A stretch of 64,000 bases of DNA from Oleispirillum naphthae (GTDB taxonomy: Bacteria; Pseudomonadota; Alphaproteobacteria; Rhodospirillales; Rhodospirillaceae), in contig JAQAZG010000001.1 of NCBI GenBank assembly GCA_027864655.1, positions 372,001-436,000 on the forward strand. Direction: 5' to 3'. This document shows positions 7,600-15,326 of this stretch, piece by piece (the stretch's first letter is position 1; every line of letters starts with the position of its first letter). A program made the translations under genes and the position numbers. The notes under the pieces were generated by a model. It saw only the letters and a list, made by a program, of their open reading frames with translations, was not told the origin of the DNA and did not search any database.

Positions 7600-9774
7600 A
7601 TGGCACAGGGCCTGTACGTCCTGCACTTGAGCCTGCACGGCCTGATCCGCGGCCGCGACCTGGAACTCGGCCGCGACGCCGACACCGGCGGGCAGACGCT
7701 CTACGTGGTGGAGCTCGCCCGCGCGCTCGGCAAGCACCCCGAGGTGGAACGCGTCGATCTGCTCACCCGCCGGATCGACGATCCCGCTGTCGATGCCGAC
7801 TACGCCAAGGCGGTGGAGCGGGTGGCCCCGGGGGTGCGCATCGTGCGCATCCCGGCGGGACCGCCGGACTACATCCGCAAGGAGCTGCTGTGGGACCACC
7901 TGGACGGCATGGCCGACACCGCCGCCGAGTTCCTGCGCGAACAAGACCGCCTGCCCGACGTCATTCACAGCCATTATGCCGACGCGGGCTATGTGGGGGT
8001 GCGGCTGGCCCGCCTGTTCGGCCGCCCGCTGGTGCACACCGGGCATTCGCTCGGCCGGGTGAAGCGCCTGCGCCTGCTCGCCGCGGGCATGGACGGCGAG
8101 GACATCGAGACACGCTATGCGATGCAGCGGCGCATCGAAGCGGAGGAGAAAACCCTCTCCACCGCCGACTTGGTGATCGCCAGCACCCACAACGAGGTGA
8201 CCGAGCAGTACGAGCTCTACGACTGCTACCACCCCGACGGCATGGCGGTGATCCCGCCCGGCGTCAACCTCACCCGCTTCCACCCGCCCGAGGGCGACGA
8301 GGCGGAAACCCCGCTCGCCGCGGAGATCGGCCGCTTCCTGCGCAGGCCGAAAAAACCCATGGTGCTCGCCATCGCGCGCCCCGACGAGCGCAAGAACCTG
8401 CCCGCCCTGGTGGAAGCCTTCGGCAACGAGCCGAAGCTCCGGGCACGCGCCAATCTGGTGATCGTGCCCGGCACCCGCGACGACATCCGCGACATGGACG
8501 AAGGCTCGCGCGAGGTGCTGAAGGACCTTCTCCTCGCCATCGACCGCCACGACCTCTACGGCTCGATCGCCATGCCCAAATCGGTCACCGAGGTGCCGCT
8601 GATGTACCGCCTCGCCGCCGCGAGCAAGGGGGTGTTCGTCAACCCGGCGCTCACCGAGCCCTTCGGCCTCACCCTGCTGGAGGCGGCGGCGAGCGGCCTG
8701 CCGCTCGTCGCCACCCACGACGGCGGCCCCACCGACATCATCCGCAACTGCGACAACGGCCTGCTCGTCGATCCGCTCGACCCCGCCGACATCGGCCGGG
8801 CGCTACGCGCCCTCCTCTTCTCGCCCAAGGAGTGGCGGCGGCTGCGCGACAACGGCCTGGTCAACGTGGCGCACCACTATTCCTGGGCGGCGCACGCCGA
8901 CACCTATGTCCACCGCATCCTGCCTCTGGTCGGCAAGGCCGCGGAGGCGCGCCCCGCGGTACGCCGCCACAGCGTCTATGCCGACCGCGCGCTGATCGCC
9001 GATCTCGACCAGGTGCTGATCGGCGACGGCGAAAGCCTGACGCGGCTCTGCGAACTGTTGCGCGCCAACCGCAAGGACGCCGCCTTCGGCATCGCCACCG
9101 GGCGGCCTCTCGATTCCGCGCTGCGGGTGATCCGCCGCCACGGCATCCCCGCGCCGGACATCCTGATCACCGCGCTCGGCACCGAGATCCACTACGGCCC
9201 GCGGCTTCTGCCCGACAACTGGTGGGAACGCCACATCGACCACCAGTGGAACCCGCGCGCGGTACGCCGCATCCTCGCCGGGATCGACGGCGTCACCCTG
9301 CAACCGCAGAATCAGCAGACCTTCTACAAGGTCAGCTACTACTACGACGGCACGGTGGCGCCGAAGTTCGAGGACCTGCAAAGCCTGTTCTACCAGGCGG
9401 AACTGACGGTCAACCCGGTGCTCTCGTACGGGCAGTTCCTCGACATCCTGCCCAGCCGCGCCGGCAAGGGCATGGCGCTGCGCTATGCGGCGCACCAGCT
9501 CGACATTCCGCTGGAGCGCATCCTGGTGGCGGGCGGCTCGGGCAGCGACGCCAACATGATGCGCGGCAACACGCTGGCGGTGATCGTCGCCGACCGCCAC
9601 GACGACGAACTCGAAAGCCTCGCCGAACTCGACCGGGTGTTCCGCCCCGAGGGCAAGCACGCCGCGGGCATTCTCGAGGCGATTGCGGCCTTCGACTTCT
9701 TCGGCGCCTGCGCCTTCCCCGCCCCCGCCGCCGAGGCGGCGGAGCCCGCGCCGCAGAAGGAGGAAACCCCGTGA
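7600..9774 (+). CDS. sps: Sucrose-phosphate synthase with degenerate HAD tail
   Basis: This 724-residue protein makes sucrose-6-phosphate from a nucleotide-glucose and fructose-6-phosphate. The first ~450 residues are a GT4 glycosyltransferase: GRDADTGGQT near the N-terminus, HTGHSLGR, a TEPFGLTLLEAAASGLP donor-site motif, then DGGPTDII. The last ~250 residues are a HAD domain like sucrose-phosphatase, as in plant and cyanobacterial SPS. Its phosphatase motifs are eroded: DLDQVL instead of DxDxT, and GGSGSD where GDSGND is expected. The tail is therefore probably structural or regulatory, and dephosphorylation falls to the next gene. ATG 7600 follows TGGAGG by 8 bases; the gap after ams is 19 bp. 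Confidence 0.92.
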   Translation: MAQGLYVLHLSLHGLIRGRDLELGRDADTGGQTLYVVELARALGKHPEVERVDLLTRRIDDPAVDADYAKAVERVAPGVRIVRIPAGPPDYIRKELLWDHLDGMADTAAEFLREQDRLPDVIHSHYADAGYVGVRLARLFGRPLVHTGHSLGRVKRLRLLAAGMDGEDIETRYAMQRRIEAEEKTLSTADLVIASTHNEVTEQYELYDCYHPDGMAVIPPGVNLTRFHPPEGDEAETPLAAEIGRFLRRPKKPMVLAIARPDERKNLPALVEAFGNEPKLRARANLVIVPGTRDDIRDMDEGSREVLKDLLLAIDRHDLYGSIAMPKSVTEVPLMYRLAAASKGVFVNPALTEPFGLTLLEAAASGLPLVATHDGGPTDIIRNCDNGLLVDPLDPADIGRALRALLFSPKEWRRLRDNGLVNVAHHYSWAAHADTYVHRILPLVGKAAEARPAVRRHSVYADRALIADLDQVLIGDGESLTRLCELLRANRKDAAFGIATGRPLDSALRVIRRHGIPAPDILITALGTEIHYGPRLLPDNWWERHIDHQWNPRAVRRILAGIDGVTLQPQNQQTFYKVSYYYDGTVAPKFEDLQSLFYQAELTVNPVLSYGQFLDILPSRAGKGMALRYAAHQLDIPLERILVAGGSGSDANMMRGNTLAVIVADRHDDELESLAELDRVFRPEGKHAAGILEAIAAFDFFGACAFPAPAAEAAEPAPQKEETP

Positions 9775-10616
9775 GCCTGCCGCTGCTGCTCTGCTGCGAT
9801 CTCGACCGCACCCTGCTGCCCAACGGCCCGCAGCCGGACGACCCCGCCGCCCTGCCGCGCTTCCGCCGCGTCGCGGCGCGGCCGGAGGTGAGCCTCGCCT
9901 ACGTCACCGGACGCTCCCGCGCCCTGGTGGAACGGGCGATGGCGCGCTGGAGCCTGCCGCCGCCGGATGTGGTGGTCGCCGACGTCGGCACCACCATCTA
10001 CGACGTCGGACCGCGCGGCCTGTGGCGCGCGTGGGAGGACTGGCGCGCCGAGATCGCCCGCGACTGGCGCGGCCGCACCCCCGCGGAGATCGCCGCTGCG
10101 CTCGCCGGGCTGGCCGCCCTGACGCCGCAGGCCGAGGACCGCCAGGGGCCGTTCAAGCTGTGCTACACCGCGCCGCCGGATGCCGACGCCGCGGCGCTCA
10201 CCGCCGCCGCGCGGGCGCGGCTCGATGCCCTCGGGGTTTCCGCCGAGGTGGTGTGGAGCATCGACGAGACCGGCCCGATCGGCCTGATGGACGTGCTGCC
10301 CGCGCGCGCCACCAAGCAGGGCGCCGTGGAGTTTCTGATGCGCAAGCGCGGCGTCCCGCCGCAACGCGTGCTCTTCGCCGGGGATTCCGGCAACGACCTC
10401 GCGGCGCTCACCGGACCGTTCCCCGCGGTTCTCGTCGCCAACGCCGCCGAGACGGTGCGCGCCGAGGCGCGGCGGCTGGCGCATGCCGCCGGAAAATCCG
10501 ATATCCTCTACATGGCGCGCGGCGATTTTCTCGGCATGAACGGCAACTACGCCGCGGGCATTCTCGAGGGTCTGGCGCACTTCTTCCCCGAGAGCGCCGC
10601 CTGGATGGACCCCTGA
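9771..10616 (+). CDS. spp: Sucrose-6-phosphate phosphatase (HAD family)
   Basis: This 281-residue HAD phosphatase has all motifs intact: motif I DLDRTLL near the N-terminus, TGRSRALVE, the lysine region ATKQGAVEFL and motif IV FAGDSGNDLAAL. It would hydrolyse sucrose-6-phosphate made by Sps, giving free sucrose. The GTG start (9771-9773) overlaps the sps stop by four bases (GTGA) and follows AAGGAGG, so translation is coupled. The intact DxDxT and GDSGND motifs contrast with the decayed copies in the Sps C-terminal domain. Function follows from the family plus its tight position in the sucrose operon. Confidence 0.92.
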   Translation: MSLPLLLCCDLDRTLLPNGPQPDDPAALPRFRRVAARPEVSLAYVTGRSRALVERAMARWSLPPPDVVVADVGTTIYDVGPRGLWRAWEDWRAEIARDWRGRTPAEIAAALAGLAALTPQAEDRQGPFKLCYTAPPDADAAALTAAARARLDALGVSAEVVWSIDETGPIGLMDVLPARATKQGAVEFLMRKRGVPPQRVLFAGDSGNDLAALTGPFPAVLVANAAETVRAEARRLAHAAGKSDILYMARGDFLGMNGNYAAGILEGLAHFFPESAAWMDP

Positions 10617-10631
10617 CGCGGAGACGAGGAC

Positions 10632-11528
10632 ATGACCGCTTCTCCCCTGATCTTCGGCGAGGTCCTGTTCGACCGCTTCCCCGACGGCTCCTCCGTGCTC
10701 GGCGGCGCGCCGTTCAACGTCGCCTGGCATCTCCACGCCTTCGGCGCGCGGCCGCTCCTCATTTCACGCATCGGCGCAGACGCGCCGGGGCGCGAGGTGC
10801 GCGCCGCGATGCGCGCCTGGGGGATGGACGATTCCGGCCTGCAGGAAGACCCGCAGCGCCCCACCGGCGCGGTGGACGTCGCCATGGCCGACGGCGAGCC
10901 GCACTACGCCATTCCGCCCAACGCCGCCTTCGATGCGATCCGCCCCGAGGCGCTGCCGCCGCTTTCCGACGCGGCGCTGCTCTATCACGGCACGCTGGCG
11001 CTGCGCGGCACCGGCAGCCGCGCCGGATTCGACACCCTGCGCCGCTTCACCGGCGCGCCGGTGTTCCTCGACGTCAACCTGCGCGCCCCGTGGTGGACCA
11101 TCCCGGAGGCCCGCCGCCTCATCGCCGAGGCCCGCTGGGTGAAGCTCAACGCCGAAGAGCTGGACGCGCTCGCCCCCGCGGGCGGTGACATTCCCACCCG
11201 CGCGCGGGCGTGGATAACCGCCCACGGACTCGACCTCGTGGTCGTCACCCTGGGCGCGCAGGGCTGCATCGCGGTGAACGCCGCGGGAGAGACGCTCGCC
11301 CCGCCGCCGCCCGCCGCCGCGCGCATCGTCGATCCGGTAGGAGCCGGAGACGCCTTCTCCGCGGCGCTCATCCTCGGCCTGGCGCGCGGTTGGGACCTCG
11401 CCGTCACCCTGGCGCGCGCCCAGTCCTTCGCCTCCGCCATCGTCGGCCGCCACGGCGCGGTGCCGCGCGAGCCGGAGCTCTACCGCGGATTCGCCGACTC
11501 CTGGGGACTCTCCCCTTCCGGAAGCTGA
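10632..11528 (+). CDS. fruK: PfkB-family fructokinase
   Basis: This 298-residue ribokinase/PfkB carbohydrate kinase carries the N-terminal glycine motif (VLGGAPFNVAWHL) and the C-terminal signature DPVGAGDAFSAAL with the catalytic Asp. It would phosphorylate fructose to fructose-6-phosphate. In this operon it closes a cycle: amylosucrase releases fructose from sucrose, FruK returns it to fructose-6-phosphate, and Sps can reuse it. It lies 15 bp after spp, behind a GACGAGGAC Shine-Dalgarno. No clear terminator follows before the cyd promoter. The substrate assignment rests on gene context, since PfkB members with other sugars look similar. Confidence 0.88.
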   Translation: MTASPLIFGEVLFDRFPDGSSVLGGAPFNVAWHLHAFGARPLLISRIGADAPGREVRAAMRAWGMDDSGLQEDPQRPTGAVDVAMADGEPHYAIPPNAAFDAIRPEALPPLSDAALLYHGTLALRGTGSRAGFDTLRRFTGAPVFLDVNLRAPWWTIPEARRLIAEARWVKLNAEELDALAPAGGDIPTRARAWITAHGLDLVVVTLGAQGCIAVNAAGETLAPPPPAAARIVDPVGAGDAFSAALILGLARGWDLAVTLARAQSFASAIVGRHGAVPREPELYRGFADSWGLSPSGS

Positions 11529-11680
11529 CCCCTTTTCGCGCCGCGAGGGCGGCCTATATGTGCAAAAAGGAAAGCCCTCAAATCCCTTATGGAATTTCTC
11601 GGGAATATGCGAAAGCGCAACTTGAAACCGTTCGATATTTGCCGTCTAGTAGGGGCACAGCCTGGGAATTTTCGTGAAAA

Positions 11681-11694
11681 TTGATATCCATCAA
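11681..11694 (+). promoter_or_regulatory. Perfect FNR/ANR box before the cyd operon
   Basis: The sequence reads TTGAT, four bases, ATCAA, the exact FNR/ANR/FixK consensus. Its centre (11687.5) lies 41.5 bases before a position (about 11729) served by a TAGCGT -10 element at 11717-11722. That is the class II activator geometry. Low-oxygen activation of cydPABX is the straightforward reading. The rest of the gap 11529-11751 shows no other recognised element. Confidence 0.85.
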
Positions 11695-11751
11695 TGTCTC
11701 GTGAATACCCAAGCATTAGCGTAGGGTAAAAATCCGGGGGAGAGGATTGTC

Positions 11752-11988
11752 ATGGTCCGCGTGCTGTCCGTACTCGGTATCGCCCTGGGCAATGTGTTCC
11801 GGCCGCGGTCGCGCCTCGCCAAGGCGATCGCGCCGCTCATCCTGTTGAAGATCGCGATCATCGTCTGCGCCCGGATCTTCTGGTTCGGCCCGATGATCCA
11901 CCATGTCGTCCCCGGCGAGGTTGCGGAGAAATTCGTCTCCGCGCCCGCTCCGTCGATCGCCGGAGACACCGAAGGAGACCATCCATGA
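11752..11988 (+). CDS. cydP: Small membrane protein upstream of cydA, CydP/DUF4492-like
   Basis: This 78-residue protein has one predicted membrane helix (about residues 24-46, APLILLKIAIIVCARIFWF) preceded by basic residues (FRPRSRLAK), so the N-terminus probably faces the cytoplasm. Its place just before cydA and its basic-stretch/LILLKI/aromatic pattern match the putative small cytochrome bd subunits called CydP or DUF4492. It may help assemble or stabilise the oxidase. The stop overlaps the cydA ATG by four bases (ATGA), so the two are translationally coupled. The start follows GGGGAGAGGA. Assignment is by position and pattern, so moderate confidence. Confidence 0.68.
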   Translation: MVRVLSVLGIALGNVFRPRSRLAKAIAPLILLKIAIIVCARIFWFGPMIHHVVPGEVAEKFVSAPAPSIAGDTEGDHP

Positions 11989-13556
11989 TCGAGTCCAGCG
12001 TCGTCGATCTGTCCCGCCTGCAATTCGCCATGACGGCGATGTATCATTTCCTCTTCGTGCCCCTCACCCTCGGCCTCTCCCTCTTGCTTGCGATCATGGA
12101 GAGCGTCTACGTGATGACCGGCAAGACCATCTGGAAGGAGATGACGCAGTTCTGGGGCAAGCTGTTCGGCATCAATTTCGCCATGGGGGTGGCTACCGGC
12201 ATCACCATGGAATTCCAGTTCGGCACCAACTGGTCGTATTACTCCCATTACGTCGGCGACATTTTCGGCGCGCCGCTGGCCATCGAAGGTCTGATGGCGT
12301 TCTTCCTCGAAAGCTCGTTCGTCGGCCTGTTCTTCTTCGGCTGGGATAAGCTCAGCAAACGCGGCCACCTGCTCGCCACCTGGCTGGTGGCGATCGGCTC
12401 CAACCTCTCGGCGTTGTGGATTCTCATCGCCAACGGCTGGATGCAGAACCCCACGGGCTCCGAGTTCAACTTCCGCACCATGCGCATGGAGCTGACCTCG
12501 TTCTACGACATCATCTTCAACCCGGTGGCGCAGGCGAAGTTCGTCCACACCGTCTCCGCCGGATACGTCACCGGCGCGATGTTCGTGCTGTCGATCAGCG
12601 CGTGGTACCTGCTGCGCAAGCGCCATGTCGCCTTTGCGCAACGGTCCTTCATCGTCGCCTCGGCGTTCGGCCTCGCCTCCGCCCTGTCGGTGGTGGTGCT
12701 GGGCGACGAAAGCGGCTACACCGTCACCGAACACCAGAAGATGAAGCTCGCCGCGATCGAAGGCATGTGGGAGAGCGAACCCGCGCCCGCGAGCTTCACC
12801 CTCATCGGCTTGCCCGACCAGGACGCGCAGGAAACCCGTTTCGCGGTGCGCATTCCCTGGCTGATGGGGCTGATCGCGACGCGCTCCATCGACACGCCGC
12901 TGCCCGGCATCAAGGACCTGGTGGCCGATGCCGCGATCCGCATCGAGGACGGCAAGGCCGCGCTCGCCGCGCTCAAGACGCTGCGCGCCGACCCGGACAA
13001 CGCCGCGGCGCGCGCCGCCTTCGACAAGTCCAAGGCCGACCTCGGCTATGCGCTCCTGCTGAAGCGCTACACCGACACGCCGGAAACCGCCGACACCGCG
13101 ACCGTGGTCAAGGCGGCGGAGAGCACGGTGCCGCACGTCGCCTCGCTGTTCTGGTCGTTCCGCCTGATGGTGGGGCTGGGCTTCTACTTCATCGCCGCCT
13201 TCGCCTTCGCCTTCTACATGTCCACCAAGCTCGCCTTCGATAAGAAGTGGTTCCTCACCCTGCTGCTGTTCAGCCTGCCGCTGCCGTGGCTCTCCTGCGA
13301 ACTCGGCTGGTTCGTCGCCGAGCACGGGCGTCAGCCCTGGGCGATCGAAGGGGTGCTGCCCACCTTCCTCGCCGCGTCCAGCATCTCCACCGTCAAGGTC
13401 GGCTTCACCCTGTTCGGCTTCGTCGCGTTCTATTCGGTGCTGGCGGTGATCGACGTGTTCCTGATGCGCCGCTACGTGCTGATGGGGCCGGTGCAGGCCC
13501 TCGGCCTCACCCCGGCGAAGCCCGCCAAAGCGGCCAAAGCCGCCAAGGGAGTGTGA
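11985..13556 (+). CDS. cydA: Cytochrome bd ubiquinol oxidase subunit I
   Basis: This 523-residue polytopic membrane protein is the quinol-oxidising, heme-carrying subunit of cytochrome bd. Heme ligands align with E. coli CydA: H21 in MYHFLFVPL (b595), H188 in KFVHTVSAGY and M395 in SFRLMVGLG (b558). The quinol loop is of the long type: about 120 residues lie between TVTEHQKMKL and the next membrane block. GWFVAEHGRQPW is conserved. The C-terminus ends in a Lys/Ala/Pro tail. It reduces O2 with quinol at low oxygen without pumping protons. It is coupled to cydP and followed after 3 bp by cydB, under the FNR box at 11681. Confidence 0.97.
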   Translation: MIESSVVDLSRLQFAMTAMYHFLFVPLTLGLSLLLAIMESVYVMTGKTIWKEMTQFWGKLFGINFAMGVATGITMEFQFGTNWSYYSHYVGDIFGAPLAIEGLMAFFLESSFVGLFFFGWDKLSKRGHLLATWLVAIGSNLSALWILIANGWMQNPTGSEFNFRTMRMELTSFYDIIFNPVAQAKFVHTVSAGYVTGAMFVLSISAWYLLRKRHVAFAQRSFIVASAFGLASALSVVVLGDESGYTVTEHQKMKLAAIEGMWESEPAPASFTLIGLPDQDAQETRFAVRIPWLMGLIATRSIDTPLPGIKDLVADAAIRIEDGKAALAALKTLRADPDNAAARAAFDKSKADLGYALLLKRYTDTPETADTATVVKAAESTVPHVASLFWSFRLMVGLGFYFIAAFAFAFYMSTKLAFDKKWFLTLLLFSLPLPWLSCELGWFVAEHGRQPWAIEGVLPTFLAASSISTVKVGFTLFGFVAFYSVLAVIDVFLMRRYVLMGPVQALGLTPAKPAKAAKAAKGV

Positions 13557-13559
13557 TCC

Positions 13560-14714
13560 ATGCTGTTCGATCTCATCGACTATTCGATCCTGCGCCTCCT
13601 TTGGTGGGCTCTTCTCGGCGTTTTGCTCATCGGCTTCGCCATCATGGACGGCTTCGACCTCGGCGTCGCCACCCTGCTTCCCTTCGTCGCCAGGAACGAC
13701 ACCGAGCGTCGCATCGCCATCAACTCCATCGGCCCGGTGTGGGACGGCAACCAGGTGTGGCTGGTCCTCGGCGCGGGGGCGATCTTCGCTGCCTGGCCGC
13801 CGATCTACGCCACCGCCTTCTCCGGCTTCTACATCGCGATGTTCCTGGTGCTGGCCGCGCTGATCCTGCGGCCGGTGGGCTTCGACTTCCGCAACAAGCT
13901 GCCCTCCCCCCGCTGGCGGCGCAACTGGGACTATGCGCTGTTCATCGGCGGCGCGGTGCCGTCTCTGGTGTTCGGCGTGGCGGTGGGCAACGTGCTGCTC
14001 GGCGTGCCCTTCACCATCGACGCGGACCAGCGCATCTTCTACGAGGGCTCCGGCCTGTTCGAACTCTTGAACCCGTTCGGCCTGCTCGCCGGGATCGTCA
14101 GCCTCACCATGCTCGCCGCGCACGGCGGCTCCTACCTCGCGCTGAAGAGCGACGGCCCGGTGCGCGAACGCGCCCGCAAGGCCACCATGCTGCTGGCCCC
14201 GGTGTCCGCCGCGTTCTTCATCCTCGGGGGCTTATGGATCGCCTCGGGGATTTCCGGCTACGCCATCACCTCGCCGGTGGATCCTTCCGGGCCGTCCAAC
14301 CCGCTGCTGAAGACCGTGACCACCGGCGTCGGCCTGTGGACCTCGGTCTACGTCAAGTATCCGGCCGCGGCAATCGCGCCGCTTCTCGGCATCGCTGGGT
14401 TGTTCGGCGCCGCCCTGCTCGCCAAGCTGCGCCATGAGGGCCTCGCCTTCATCGCCAGCGCGGCGGGCATCGCCGGGGTGATCCTCACCGCCGGGGTCAG
14501 CCTGTTCCCGTTCATCATGCCCTCCAGCCTCGCGCCCAACGCCAGCCTGACGGTGTGGGACTCCTCTTCCAGCCACCGCACCCTGTTCGTCATGGCGGTG
14601 TGCGCGCTGATCTTCGTGCCGATCGTGCTCGGCTACACCAGCTTCATCTTCCACGTGCTGCGCGGCAAGCTGACGGCGCAGCACATCGAAAAAGGCAACA
14701 AGAGCCTCTACTGA
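13560..14714 (+). CDS. cydB: Cytochrome bd ubiquinol oxidase subunit II
   Basis: This 384-residue protein has eight or nine hydrophobic helices, the usual CydB length and topology. Recognisable segments are MDGFDLGVATLLPF near the N-terminus, VWDGNQVWLVLGAG and, near the end, the SSSHRTLFVM region. CydB pairs with CydA in the inner membrane; it is needed for heme insertion and stability and binds quinone or an extra heme depending on species. It starts 3 bp after the cydA stop and is followed by cydX, so cydPABX form one transcript. Confidence 0.97.
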   Translation: MLFDLIDYSILRLLWWALLGVLLIGFAIMDGFDLGVATLLPFVARNDTERRIAINSIGPVWDGNQVWLVLGAGAIFAAWPPIYATAFSGFYIAMFLVLAALILRPVGFDFRNKLPSPRWRRNWDYALFIGGAVPSLVFGVAVGNVLLGVPFTIDADQRIFYEGSGLFELLNPFGLLAGIVSLTMLAAHGGSYLALKSDGPVRERARKATMLLAPVSAAFFILGGLWIASGISGYAITSPVDPSGPSNPLLKTVTTGVGLWTSVYVKYPAAAIAPLLGIAGLFGAALLAKLRHEGLAFIASAAGIAGVILTAGVSLFPFIMPSSLAPNASLTVWDSSSSHRTLFVMAVCALIFVPIVLGYTSFIFHVLRGKLTAQHIEKGNKSLY

Positions 14715-14728
14715 GAACGGAGCGAACC

Positions 14729-14839
14729 ATGTGGTACTTCTCTTGGGTTCTGGGCGTCGGACTGGCCTGTTTCTTCGGCATCCTCAACGCCCTGTGGCAG
14801 GAAAACCACCTGCCGGAGATCGCCGGCACCGACGAGTGA
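14729..14839 (+). CDS. cydX: Cytochrome bd small subunit CydX
   Basis: This 36-residue protein begins MWYFSWVLGVGLACFFGILN and continues with LWQE. It is a single membrane helix starting right at the N-terminus, with the W-Y-F/W...N-x-x-W pattern of CydX. CydX stabilises the hemes of cytochrome bd. It starts 14 bp after the cydB stop behind a GAACGGAGC Shine-Dalgarno and is followed 18 bp later by a strong terminator, so it closes the cyd operon. Size, sequence and position agree. Confidence 0.93.
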   Translation: MWYFSWVLGVGLACFFGILNALWQENHLPEIAGTDE

Positions 14840-14857
14840 TTCCGCTTTCCGCCGGAT

Positions 14858-14891
14858 GGCGCGCCGCGTACTCTCGCGGCGCGCCTTTTTT
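14858..14891 (+). terminator. Rho-independent terminator of the cyd operon
   Basis: A perfect 11-bp GC-rich stem (arms 14858-14868 and 14875-14885) has a 6-base loop and six T's directly after it. It lies 18 bp behind cydX, and the HIT gene starts 18 bp further on. Confidence 0.95.
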
Positions 14892-14909
14892 CGTGCCGGA
14901 GATTCCGCG

Positions 14910-15326
14910 ATGCCCTTCGAACTCGACCCGCGCCTCGCCGCCGACAGCCTGTGCCTCGCCGGGATCGGCGGCTGCCAGGTGCGCATGCTCGACGATGCGC
15001 GCTTTCCCTGGCTGCTGCTGGTGCCGGAACATCCCGGTGCGGCCGAGTTGTTCGACCTGCCGGAGGCGGAGCGCCGCGCCGTGCTGGACCTCGCCTGCCG
15101 CCTCGGCGCGGCGATGAAGCCCGCCTTCGCCGCGGACAAGATCAACATCGGCGCGCTCGGCAACATCGTGACGCAGTTGCACGTCCACATCGTGGCGCGG
15201 CGGGCGGGCGATGCCGCCTGGCCCGGCCCGGTATGGGGCGCGGGCAGCCGCGAACCGATGGACGAAAATCAAAAGGCGGCGCAAAGCGCCGCCTTCCGCA
15301 AGATTTTGCAGGACCTCGAAGCCTAG
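14910..15326 (+). CDS. HIT-domain protein
   Basis: This 138-residue protein has the histidine-triad motif as QLHVHIVARRAGDAAWPGP. The family active site is H-x-H-x-H-x-x, and here the last position is variant. HIT proteins bind or hydrolyse nucleotides such as AMP conjugates or dinucleoside polyphosphates; the substrate is unknown. The frame is open from 14856, but ATG 14910 is chosen: a GGAGA motif precedes it and the terminator stem lies upstream. Its stop overlaps the stop of the convergent symporter gene at 15323-15326, with no terminator between. Confidence 0.85.
   Translation: MPFELDPRLAADSLCLAGIGGCQVRMLDDARFPWLLLVPEHPGAAELFDLPEAERRAVLDLACRLGAAMKPAFAADKINIGALGNIVTQLHVHIVARRAGDAAWPGPVWGAGSREPMDENQKAAQSAAFRKILQDLEA

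Noticed and set aside
5544-7685. 713-residue minus-strand open frame opposite amylosucrase
   Set aside because: Antisense shadow with low-complexity composition; the plus strand encodes an enzyme with intact catalytic residues.
11691-14123. 810-residue minus-strand open frame opposite cydAB
   Set aside because: It is rich in His/Glu/Arg/Gln repeats with no domain, lies antisense to clear cyd genes, and is explained by the GC-rich third-codon pattern.
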